DNA of 64,000 nucleotides from Flavobacterium psychrophilum (GTDB lineage Bacteria > Bacteroidota > Bacteroidia > Flavobacteriales > Flavobacteriaceae). Positions 1-7,225 of the stretch are shown here, in pieces. Numbering within the stretch: the first letter of the stretch is position 1; the number at the start of each line of letters is the position of its first letter. The stretch spans positions 124,001 to 188,000 of the forward strand of contig CAMAQD010000001.1 in NCBI GenBank assembly GCA_945860385.1. The letters run 5' to 3'. The notes beneath the pieces were generated by a model, which ran no database searches, had not been told where the DNA came from, and saw only the letters and a program-made list of their open reading frames with translations. Position numbers and translations under genes: made by a program.

Positions 1-1
1 T

Positions 2-448
2 AAATTTCATTCTTCCTATGCCATCATGAATGGCGCTAATTTAAATCTTACTAAAGATCAAAAATTAAAAATCCTTAAAGATGAAAATTTTGATGCTGTA
101 GTTACAATGCGTTTAGTGGATACTGTGAAAGAAACCAATTATGTTCCCGGCACAAATACTTCAATATATTATGGCGGTTATGGCGGAATGTACGGCGGAT
201 ATGGAGCTTATGGTGGTTTTGGTGGTTGGTACGGAATGTATTCTCCAGTATATTATGACCCAGGATACTATCAAGATACAACCTCATATTTGGTTGAAAC
301 CAATGTTTTTTCATTAAAATCGGATAAACTTATTTGGACAGGAACAACAAAATCATCTAATGGTTCAGATATTGGTTTATTGGTTGATAGCATCATCGCT
401 ACAGTAATGCAGGAAATGAAAAAAGATGGATTTGTTCCAAAAAAATAA
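2..448 (+). CDS. Gly/Tyr-rich hypothetical protein, 5'-truncated by window edge
   Basis: The frame is open from base 2 with no stop before the ATG at 26, so the real start lies outside the window and 26 is probably an internal methionine. The visible 148 codons hold an alpha/beta-looking N-terminal part, then a glycine- and tyrosine-rich stretch (about residues 55-85, repeated GGYGG and GGWYGMY units), then a C-terminal segment with LLVDSIIATVMQEMKKDGFVP. This resembles small periplasmic or lipoprotein proteins of Flavobacteria, but the signal sequence is off-window. Function unknown. A terminator follows at 481-514. Confidence 0.7.
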   Translation, partial: KFHSSYAIMNGANLNLTKDQKLKILKDENFDAVVTMRLVDTVKETNYVPGTNTSIYYGGYGGMYGGYGAYGGFGGWYGMYSPVYYDPGYYQDTTSYLVETNVFSLKSDKLIWTGTTKSSNGSDIGLLVDSIIATVMQEMKKDGFVPKK

Positions 449-480
449 ATTATAAATCTTAAATAGATTTATTCAAGAAA

Positions 481-514
481 AATAATACTTAAAATTTTAG
501 GTATTATTTTTTTT
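481..514 (+). terminator. Rho-independent terminator
   Basis: Inverted repeat AATAATAC (481-488) and GTATTATT (501-508) with a 12-nt loop, followed by a run of T to 514. It closes the first gene's transcript. Confidence 0.75.
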
Positions 515-566
515 ATATAAAACAGTATGACTAAATTTGTCAAGACTAAATAAAACATTATTTATA

Positions 567-1616
567 ATGAAAACACTACTCAAAAATGCAAGAGAGCAAA
601 AAGGATTAAAGACGAGAGAAGTGGCTCAACTTTTAGGAATCGACCAGGCATTAATCAGCAAATTCGAAAATGGTTCTAGAAAACCTACCAAAGATCAGGT
701 TAAAAAATTAGCCTCTTTGTTAGAAATTGACTTCGAAACTTTAATGATAGCTTGGCTTAAAGAAAAAATACTTTACGAAATCGGACAAGATGAATTTGCC
801 TTAAAAGCAATGAATATGGTTCGCGAAGAGATTGAAAGTAGCTATGTTGCTGCAAAAAAATCAATTTCAAAAAACTTATTGTCTATTCTTAATGATATAG
901 ACGCTTTAAAAGCAAAATTGGATCAATTTCGTCAATTTGATAGTCATAGAATTACCCAAGCATTGGAACTAGAATATACTTTTGAAAGCAATCGCATCGA
1001 AGGAAATACAATGACGCTTCGTGAAACTGATTTGGTCATAAACGAAGGTTTGACCATTTCCGGAAAAAGTATGCGTGAACATCTAGAAGTCATTAATCAT
1101 CACGAAGCAATTGCGTATATCAAGCATTTGATAGAGAAAAACATTACTCTAAATGAGCGAGAAGTTTTGTCTATTCACAACTTGATTCTTCGTGGTATTA
1201 ATCCTGATGATGCCGGTCGTTACCGCCGTGTGCAAGTAATGCTTAAAGGAAGTTCTTTTACGCCACCACAACCTTTTATGGTTTCTAAAGAAATGGAAGA
1301 TTTTTTTATTTGGTTTGAAACCAATAAAAACAGTTTACATCCAATAGTTTTGGCTGCAGAACTTCACGAACGTTTGGTTACTATTCATCCCTTTATAGAT
1401 GGAAATGGCAGAACTTCACGTTTAATAATGAATTTAATTTTGATGCAAAATGGCTACGTAATTGCCAATATTAAAGGTGATTATGACTCCAGAATGCAAT
1501 ATTATAATGCTTTAGAGACCGCTCATACCAAAAACAACAAGGAAGATTTTCTTTTGTTTATCGCTCAAAACGAGAAAGATAGTTTAGCCCGTTATCTTGA
1601 AATCATTGGTCAATAA
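567..1616 (+). CDS. Fic family protein with N-terminal XRE-type HTH
   Basis: Predicted protein adenylyltransferase (AMPylator) with a DNA-binding head. Residues about 5-60 form an XRE/Cro-type helix-turn-helix (TREVAQLLGIDQALISKFENG). The central part holds an inhibitory-helix motif of the (S/T)xxxE(G/N) type (SNRIEGN), placed N-terminal to the Fic core as in class II Fic proteins. The catalytic motif HPFIDGNGRTSR starts at about residue 274 and is intact, so AMP transfer held back by autoinhibition is expected. The ATG at 567 is preferred over an in-frame TTG at 537 because the HTH begins right after it; the protein is then 349 residues. The HTH suggests autoregulation or promoter-linked activity. 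Target unknown. Confidence 0.88.
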   Translation: MKTLLKNAREQKGLKTREVAQLLGIDQALISKFENGSRKPTKDQVKKLASLLEIDFETLMIAWLKEKILYEIGQDEFALKAMNMVREEIESSYVAAKKSISKNLLSILNDIDALKAKLDQFRQFDSHRITQALELEYTFESNRIEGNTMTLRETDLVINEGLTISGKSMREHLEVINHHEAIAYIKHLIEKNITLNEREVLSIHNLILRGINPDDAGRYRRVQVMLKGSSFTPPQPFMVSKEMEDFFIWFETNKNSLHPIVLAAELHERLVTIHPFIDGNGRTSRLIMNLILMQNGYVIANIKGDYDSRMQYYNALETAHTKNNKEDFLLFIAQNEKDSLARYLEIIGQ

Positions 1617-1617
1617 A

Positions 1618-1652
1618 AAATCCCGCCTTTTTTTATAAACTGGACGGGATTT
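1618..1652. terminator. Bidirectional terminator between convergent fic and pcm
   Basis: AAATCCCG (1618-1625) pairs with CGGGATTT (1645-1652), with A/T runs on both sides. It can serve both convergent genes. Confidence 0.75.
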
Positions 1653-1655
1653 AAT

Positions 1656-2303
1656 TTAATTTCTATTTTCTAATAATGGCACAAATTTAAAATCTCCAAA
1701 CTCGTGTTTCTCAAACTGAGTCTCATTTTTTCGGATTAACAAAGTCATAATTTGTTTTTCTTCACCAAGCGGAATTACAAGCCTTCCTCCTATTTTTAGC
1801 TGTGCCATCAAAGCTTGCGGAATAATTGGCGCTCCAGCCGTAACAATTATGCTATCAAAAGGAGCGTGATTGGGTAAACCTTTATATCCATCACCAAAAG
1901 AAAGATGCTTTGGGCGAATTCCAATTCCTAATTTTGGCAATAAAGCCGAAGTTTGCTTGAATAATTCGTTTTGCCTTTCGACACTATAAACCTTTGCTCC
2001 CATCAAACACAAAACAGCAGTTTGGTAACCCGAACCTGTTCCAATTTCGAGAATTTTATGATCTTTCTTCACTTCTAATAACTGACTTTGAAAAGCTACC
2101 GTGTAAGGTTGCGAAATGGTTTGACCAGCTCCAATGGGAAATGCTTTGTCTTGATAGGCATAATCGGAGAAGCTCGAATTTAAAAACAGATGTCTTGGAA
2201 CTTTACTAATTGCTTCCAAAACACCTTTATCTGTAATTCCTTTTCCTTTCAAAAGACTTACTAATTGATTACGAAGTCCTTGATGTTTGGCAGTATCTTT
2301 CAA
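1656..2303 (-). CDS. pcm: Protein-L-isoaspartate O-methyltransferase
   Basis: Cytosolic SAM-dependent enzyme that methylates L-isoaspartyl residues in damaged proteins so that they can revert to aspartate. It has the expected length (215 residues), the family signature QTISQPYTVAFQ around residue 60, and SAM motif I (KILEIGTGSGYQTAV) around residue 85. The C-terminal RLVIPLGEE segment is also typical. The ATG at 2303 gives the usual N-terminus MKDTAKHQGLRNQLV. It stands alone on the minus strand, divergent from the Gfo/Idh/MocA gene and convergent with fic. Confidence 0.95.
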   Translation of the reverse strand: MKDTAKHQGLRNQLVSLLKGKGITDKGVLEAISKVPRHLFLNSSFSDYAYQDKAFPIGAGQTISQPYTVAFQSQLLEVKKDHKILEIGTGSGYQTAVLCLMGAKVYSVERQNELFKQTSALLPKLGIGIRPKHLSFGDGYKGLPNHAPFDSIIVTAGAPIIPQALMAQLKIGGRLVIPLGEEKQIMTLLIRKNETQFEKHEFGDFKFVPLLENRN

Positions 2304-2411
2304 AATTTGGGGTGATTTATTTTGGTAAAAATAAACTTAAAAAATCCAAAAATCAAGTAACATTTTCCAAAACTTTAAACAACAAAATATAAACAATAAA
2401 CAAATAAATTT

Positions 2412-2419
2412 TATATTTG
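2412..2419 (+). promoter_or_regulatory. Candidate -7 element for the Gfo/Idh/MocA gene
   Basis: TATATTTG matches the Bacteroidota -7 consensus TAnnTTTG and sits 15 nt before the ATG at 2435. No TTG is found at the expected -33 distance, so the call is weak. Confidence 0.35.
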
Positions 2420-2434
2420 TTGAAAATCGATTTT

Positions 2435-3400
2435 ATGTTAAAAGTAGGCGTTTTAGGTGCTGGGCATCTCGGAAAAATACATTTGAGATTATTACAACAA
2501 TCCGAAAAATATGAATTGGTTGGTTTTTATGACGAAAATCAAGAAAATGGGGAAAAAGTAGCCAAGGAATTTGGTTACAAACAATTTTCTACCATCGCCA
2601 CTTTAATCCACGCCGTAGATGTTATTGATATTGTAACGCCCACACTTTCACATTTTAAATGTGCCAAAGTTGCAATCAAATCGGGCAAACACGTTTTTAT
2701 TGAAAAACCCATTTCAAATACTGTTGCCGAAGCCGAAGAAATCATCTCTTTGGCCAAAGAATATAATGTAAAAGGTCAAGTAGGTCACGTCGAAAGATTT
2801 AATCCTGCCTTCAAAGCGACCAAAAATATGATTGAAAATCCGATGTTTATTGAAACGCATCGTTTGGCAGAGTTCAATCCTCGTGGCACTGATGTTCCTG
2901 TGGTTTTGGACTTGATGATTCACGATATTGATGCAATTTTAAGCGTTGTGAATTCGAAAGTGAAAGAAATTCACGCCAGTGGCGTCTCGGTAATTAGTGA
3001 CACTCCTGATATTGCCAATGCTCGAATTGAATTCGAAAATGGTTGTGTAGCCAATTTAACTGCCAGCCGAATTTCAATGAAAAATATGCGTAAATCACGT
3101 TTCTTCCAGAAAGATGCTTATATCTCGGTGGACTTTTTGGAGAAAAAATGTGAAGTTGTAAAAATGAAGGATGCTCCCGAAATTCCTGGAGATTTTGATA
3201 TAATTCTACAAAATGCCGAAGGTGTAAAAAAACAAATCTACTTTTCGAATCCCGATGTGGAGCAAAACAACGCCATTCTCGACGAATTGGAATCTTTTGC
3301 CAATGCAATAAACAATGACACTACTCCTGTGGTGACATTGGAGCAAGCTACAGAAGCATTAAGGGTTGCTTACCAGATTATTGATTGTTTCAAGAAGTAA
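2435..3400 (+). CDS. Gfo/Idh/MocA family oxidoreductase
   Basis: NAD(P)-dependent oxidoreductase, 321 residues. The N-terminal Rossmann fold opens with VGVLGAGHLGK, and the family's EKP motif lies in HVFIEKPIS near residue 95. The C-terminal half is the typical alpha/beta substrate domain, including a histidine-containing stretch (LDLMIHDIDAIL) of the kind that carries the catalytic His in this family. The substrate cannot be told from sequence. The ATG at 2435 is chosen over an upstream in-frame TTG (2417) because the Rossmann strand begins there and the TTG overlaps a -7 promoter element. Confidence 0.9.
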   Translation: MLKVGVLGAGHLGKIHLRLLQQSEKYELVGFYDENQENGEKVAKEFGYKQFSTIATLIHAVDVIDIVTPTLSHFKCAKVAIKSGKHVFIEKPISNTVAEAEEIISLAKEYNVKGQVGHVERFNPAFKATKNMIENPMFIETHRLAEFNPRGTDVPVVLDLMIHDIDAILSVVNSKVKEIHASGVSVISDTPDIANARIEFENGCVANLTASRISMKNMRKSRFFQKDAYISVDFLEKKCEVVKMKDAPEIPGDFDIILQNAEGVKKQIYFSNPDVEQNNAILDELESFANAINNDTTPVVTLEQATEALRVAYQIIDCFKK

Positions 3401-3479
3401 AATTAAATTGTTTGAAATTATCTTGTTATTTTTTTTTTTCAAGAATCAGTTCAAATTTAATTCAAAATAATTTAAAATT

Positions 3480-4091
3480 ATGGATTTATTGCGAGTTGAG
3501 ACTGAATTGAAAAAACGATTGGCTCATCCCTACAAATGGGGACGAAAACAGTCTGATGATTGGGATGCAAAAACGAGCTTTATTTACACAACATATTCTT
3601 TTGATAAATTATTAGAAAAAACAGCTTCGTTTGATGAAAAAGTACGTGATTATGCTTTGAATAGATGGTATAATTTTTGGTCAGCCGAAGCCGTTGAAAA
3701 CCTATTTTCCTTGCACGAAAAAGTATCACCCAACATAAATAAATTCGACAAACTAATTGATTTTACTATAAATACAACATGTTTTGATCATAAAACTACG
3801 GTTTTCCCAACTGGTTTTAACCAAACTGTAGCTTACGCAAAAAACAATCCTGCCGAATTAATTCAATGGCTGTATTTGAACCAAAGTCAGGAAAGCAGAA
3901 AGCATTTGAAAAACAGATTATTCATCGTTTTAGTCGATAAAAACAAGGAACATTGGAAGCTAAAAGCAGAAATTAAACTCTTAAAATCTGAAATTGATAG
4001 GTATGTGGGAAATTTTAATTCCGAGAATTTAATCCAACTCAATTTAGAAAATAACACCATTTTATCCGACCTTATTTGGGTTGAAAATTAA
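3480..4091 (+). CDS. Uncharacterised protein, candidate PD-(D/E)XK nuclease next to a DNA methylase
   Basis: 203 residues, no signal peptide or membrane segment. A hydrophobic strand ending in Asp94 (LIDF) is followed nine residues later by Asp103-His-Lys105 (FDHKTTVFP). This D...DxK arrangement fits a PD-(D/E)XK nuclease core, and the following TVFP stretch looks like the strand after the catalytic lysine. It ends 6 nt before the D12-class adenine methylase gene, the layout of a type II restriction-modification pair. The nuclease role is inferred from these two facts. If the motif is accidental, it would simply be a hypothetical partner of the methylase. Confidence 0.7.
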   Translation: MDLLRVETELKKRLAHPYKWGRKQSDDWDAKTSFIYTTYSFDKLLEKTASFDEKVRDYALNRWYNFWSAEAVENLFSLHEKVSPNINKFDKLIDFTINTTCFDHKTTVFPTGFNQTVAYAKNNPAELIQWLYLNQSQESRKHLKNRLFIVLVDKNKEHWKLKAEIKLLKSEIDRYVGNFNSENLIQLNLENNTILSDLIWVEN

Positions 4092-4097
4092 TACTTT

Positions 4098-5093
4098 ATG
4101 AACTACATCGGCTCTAAACAAAAGTTATCTTCCTTCATCCAAACGGCTGTAAATTCAGTTGTTGGAGACGATTTGTCGCAAAACACTTTTTGTGATTTAT
4201 TTGCCGGAACTGGAATTGTGGGAAGAACTTTTAAACCCAATGTGAAAAAAGTTATCAGCAATGATTTAGAATATTACAGCTATGTTTTGAATAAAAACTA
4301 TATTGAAAATCACGAAACATTAGATTTTCATTCAACTATTGAAGAACTCAATCATCTCAACGGAATTGAAGGTTTTATTTTTAATGAATATTCACAAAAC
4401 GGAGCAAAAGAAAGGCTATATTTTTCTGAATACAATGGAAAAAAAATAGATGCCATTCGGCAACAAATAGAAAATTGGAAAAATGATAAGATCATAAATT
4501 CAAAAACCTATTATTTCCTTTTAGCTTCCTTATTAGAGAGCGCTGATAAAGTAGCGAATACAGCTTCGGTTTATGGTGCTTATTTAAAAAAAATTAAGAA
4601 ATCAGCACAGAAAAACCTTGTTTTGGAACCCGCCATTTTCTCTATAAACGACAACGAACACGAGGTTTTCAATGAAGATAGCAATCTTTTAATAAAGAAA
4701 ATCGAAGGCGATATTTTATATTTGGACCCGCCATATAACGCTCGTCAATACGGTTCTAATTACCATTTATTGAATACAATAGCAAAATATGATATCTTTA
4801 TTCCAAAAGGAAAAACAGGTCTGAGAGATTATAATCGTTCGGATTACTGTAGCAAAACAAATGTTAGAAAATCCTTTGAAGAGTTGATAAAAAACGCTAA
4901 TTTCAAGTATACTTTTTTAAGTTATAATAACGAAGGTTTGATGTCAGAAGATGAAATTAGAACTATTATGTCCAAATACGGAAAATACGATTTGGTAACC
5001 ACTAATTACCAGCGTTTTAAAGCCGACAAGACCGAAAATAGAATTCATACAGCAAGCAGTACAACTGAATTTTTGCACATTTTAGAAAAATAA
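4098..5093 (+). CDS. DNA adenine methylase (D12 class)
   Basis: SAM-dependent N6-adenine DNA methyltransferase, 331 residues. The N-terminus MNYIGSKQKL is the signature opening of D12 methylases. Motif I is LFAGTG (residues 34-39) and the catalytic motif is DPPY (Asp210-Tyr213), followed by NARQYGSNYHLLN. The order motif I, variable target-recognition region, then DPPY fits the Dam-like alpha group. It may modify the site cut by the upstream protein (3480-4091) or act alone. The recognition sequence cannot be predicted from this reading. Confidence 0.9.
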   Translation: MNYIGSKQKLSSFIQTAVNSVVGDDLSQNTFCDLFAGTGIVGRTFKPNVKKVISNDLEYYSYVLNKNYIENHETLDFHSTIEELNHLNGIEGFIFNEYSQNGAKERLYFSEYNGKKIDAIRQQIENWKNDKIINSKTYYFLLASLLESADKVANTASVYGAYLKKIKKSAQKNLVLEPAIFSINDNEHEVFNEDSNLLIKKIEGDILYLDPPYNARQYGSNYHLLNTIAKYDIFIPKGKTGLRDYNRSDYCSKTNVRKSFEELIKNANFKYTFLSYNNEGLMSEDEIRTIMSKYGKYDLVTTNYQRFKADKTENRIHTASSTTEFLHILEK

Positions 5094-5104
5094 TTACTAT
5101 AAAT

Positions 5105-5992
5105 ATGAAAATAATAGCCGTAATCGGAGCAGGAACAATGGGCAACGGAATTGCACATACTTTTGCCCAAAGTGGTTTCGCCGTAAAACTGATTGACGTT
5201 TCCGAAAAATCATTAGATAAAGGAATGGCAACTATTTTTGCCAATTTAGACCGAATGGTAGCCAAAGGAACCATTACCGAAGAAGAAAAATTCAAAACCA
5301 TTAACAATATCATCACTTATACTGATATTAAAGACGGCGTTGTGGGCGTGGATTTGGTTGTTGAAGCTGCGACGGAAAACGTAGAATTGAAACTGAATAT
5401 TTTCAAACAATTGAATGAAGTTTGTTCGCACGATACGATTTTGGCAACGAATACTTCTTCTATTTCCATCACACAAATTGGTGCAGTTGTGGCACATCCG
5501 GAACGCGTTATCGGGATGCACTTTATGAATCCTGTGCCGATTATGAAATTGGTCGAAATCATTCGCGGTTACAATACCAGCGATGAAGTAACGAAAATTA
5601 TTATGACGTTGTCCGAAAAACTAGGTAAAACTCCCGTTGAAGTCAACGATTATCCCGGTTTTGTTGCCAACAGAATTTTGATGCCAATGATAAACGAAGC
5701 CATTGAAACACTTTACAACAAAGTCGCTGGTGTTTATGAAATTGATACCGTGATGAAACTCGGAATGGGACATCCGATGGGACCTTTGCAATTAGCAGAT
5801 TTTATTGGTCTTGACGTTTGTTTAGCTATTTTAAATGTGATGTACGACGGTTTCAAAAACCCGAAATATGCACCTTGTCCTTTATTGGTCAATATGGTTC
5901 GTGCCGGAAAATTAGGCGTGAAATCTGGTGAAGGTTTTTATGATTATAGTGAAAGTAAAAAAGCAGAGAAAATTTCGAAACAGTTTATATAA
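5105..5992 (+). CDS. 3-hydroxybutyryl-CoA dehydrogenase
   Basis: Oxidises (S)-3-hydroxyacyl-CoA to 3-oxoacyl-CoA with NAD(P), as in butyrate-type metabolism or phenylacetate breakdown. The N-terminal dinucleotide fold is IAVIGAGTMGNGIAH. The active-site His region is IGMHFMNPVPIMKLVEI, and the C-terminal domain carries NRILMPMINEAIE and GHPMGPLQLADFIGLD, all as in the family. Length 295 residues is usual. It starts 11 nt after the methylase and ends 1 nt before yggS, so it may be cotranscribed with it. Other genes of a CoA pathway are not in the window. Confidence 0.95.
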   Translation: MKIIAVIGAGTMGNGIAHTFAQSGFAVKLIDVSEKSLDKGMATIFANLDRMVAKGTITEEEKFKTINNIITYTDIKDGVVGVDLVVEAATENVELKLNIFKQLNEVCSHDTILATNTSSISITQIGAVVAHPERVIGMHFMNPVPIMKLVEIIRGYNTSDEVTKIIMTLSEKLGKTPVEVNDYPGFVANRILMPMINEAIETLYNKVAGVYEIDTVMKLGMGHPMGPLQLADFIGLDVCLAILNVMYDGFKNPKYAPCPLLVNMVRAGKLGVKSGEGFYDYSESKKAEKISKQFI

Positions 5993-5993
5993 A

Positions 5994-6653
5994 ATGTCAA
6001 TAGCTCAAAACCTCCTCAAAATAAAATCCACTTTACCATCAACCGTAACACTTGTTGCCGTTTCTAAAACCAAACCCATTCCTGATTTAATGGAAGCTTA
6101 CGATGCGGGTCAACGCATTTTTGGCGAAAACAAAATCCAGGAAATGGCTGAGAAATGGGAAGCAATGCCAAAAGATATCGAATGGCATATGATTGGTCAC
6201 GTTCAGACGAATAAAGTGAAATTTATGGCTCCTTTCGTGAGCTTGATTCACGGCGTGGATAGTTTGAAATTATTGGAAGAAATCAACAAACAAGCCCAAA
6301 AAAACGATAGAATTATAGATTGTTTATTGCAGATTTATATTGCCGAAGAAGAAAGTAAATTTGGTCTGGATGAAGAAGAACTGAATGAAATTCTGGCTTC
6401 CGCAACATTTCAGGAAATGAAAAACATTCGAGTTATTGGACTAATGGGAATGGCTACTTTTACGGATAACAAAAACCAAATTAAGAAAGAATTCTCACAT
6501 TTAAAGTCGATTTTTGATAAGCTTCAACCACTGCAAACTGCAAACCGCAAACTGCAAACTGTTTCTATGGGAATGTCGGGCGATTATCAACTCGCAATTG
6601 AATGCGGAAGTACTATGGTTCGAATAGGAAGTAGTATCTTTGGAGGACGATAA
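5994..6653 (+). CDS. YggS family PLP homeostasis protein
   Basis: Alanine-racemase-fold protein that binds pyridoxal phosphate and keeps its level in balance; not a known enzyme. The PLP lysine lies in LVAVSKTKP near the N-terminus, followed by FGENKIQE and WHMIGHVQTNK. The C-terminal phosphate-binding stretch is SMGMSGDYQLAI...GSTMVRIGSSIFG. The ATG at 5994, 1 nt after the previous stop, is chosen; an upstream in-frame start lies inside the previous gene. Odd: a heptamer array (CTGCAAA, 6531-6561) is built into the coding sequence just before SMGMSGD and encodes QPLQTANRKLQT. Confidence 0.93.
   Translation: MSIAQNLLKIKSTLPSTVTLVAVSKTKPIPDLMEAYDAGQRIFGENKIQEMAEKWEAMPKDIEWHMIGHVQTNKVKFMAPFVSLIHGVDSLKLLEEINKQAQKNDRIIDCLLQIYIAEEESKFGLDEEELNEILASATFQEMKNIRVIGLMGMATFTDNKNQIKKEFSHLKSIFDKLQPLQTANRKLQTVSMGMSGDYQLAIECGSTMVRIGSSIFGGR
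6531..6561 (+). repeat. In-frame heptamer array inside yggS
   Basis: About 4.4 copies of CTGCAAA (one copy CCGCAAA) lie within the coding sequence without breaking the frame. They sit in a loop between the conserved C-terminal motifs. Confidence 0.85.
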
Positions 6654-6658
6654 ATTTC

Positions 6659-6695
6659 AAAGGCAAAGGCAATGGCAATGCCAATGGCAATTTCA
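6659..6695 (+). repeat. (GGCAAT)-type hexamer repeat upstream of the four-helix-bundle gene
   Basis: Imperfect iterations of GGCAAA and GGCAAT fill the whole gap between yggS and the gene at 6714. The same hexamer reappears on the far side of that gene (7090-7204). Confidence 0.8.
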
Positions 6696-6713
6696 ATAAA
6701 AAATTAAAAACAA

Positions 6714-7082
6714 ATGGAAATCAACGAACCTAATTTTGATAAAATCTACAATTTTGAAGATCGTTTGGTTCGATTTGCTGGAGAATGTATTTTCTTTGTT
6801 AGAAAATTAGAAAAATCCTATGAAATTGAATATTACAAAAACCAACTTATAAGGTCGTCTGGTAGTTCTTCTTTAAATTATGGAGAAGCACAAGGCACTA
6901 TAACAGATAAAGATTTTATTTTCAAAGTTTCATTAGCCGTAAAAGAATTGAAAGAATCCAGAAATTCATTGAAAGTTCTTGATTATATTAAAGCCGGAGA
7001 TTCAGAAGAAAGAAAATGGCTTTTGACAGAAGTTGAAGAACTTATCGCAATCGCCTCAAAAATGATAAATAATAAAAAATAA
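6714..7082 (+). CDS. Four-helix-bundle protein (S23 / rRNA intervening-sequence type)
   Basis: 122 residues, all-alpha. It shows the family pattern F-E-D-R-L-V-R-F-A near residue 15, then NQLIRSSGSSSLNYGEAQGT and a C-terminal helix rich in Leu/Ile (VKELKESRNSLKVLDYI). Members were first seen inside 23S rRNA intervening sequences and are widespread as free genes in Bacteroidota; a biochemical role is not established. The gene is bracketed on both sides by the same hexamer repeat (6659-6695, 7090-7204), which suggests it was inserted or kept as a unit. Confidence 0.88.
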   Translation: MEINEPNFDKIYNFEDRLVRFAGECIFFVRKLEKSYEIEYYKNQLIRSSGSSSLNYGEAQGTITDKDFIFKVSLAVKELKESRNSLKVLDYIKAGDSEERKWLLTEVEELIAIASKMINNKK

Positions 7083-7089
7083 TTCAATT

Positions 7090-7204
7090 ACAATGGCAAT
7101 GAGTTTTCAATAGCAATGGCAATGGCAATAACAATTTTCAATTTTTAAGTATTGACATTGCTAATGATTTTTGATATTGCCATTGTGATTGCCATTGCCA
7201 TTGA
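7090..7204. repeat. Inverted hexamer repeat, long hairpin potential
   Basis: The left arm AATGGCAATGGCAA (7115-7128) is perfectly complementary to TTGCCATTGCCATT (7190-7203). Further partial units lie between and around them. Transcribed, it would form a long stem that could end or stabilise the transcript of the four-helix-bundle gene. Confidence 0.8.
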
Positions 7205-7225
7205 TTTTTGAAATTGATATTGAAA

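Noticed and set aside
6659..7204. A CRISPR array in the repeat-rich flanks of the four-helix-bundle gene
   Set aside because: The hexamer units are contiguous with no unique spacers, and no cas gene is present.
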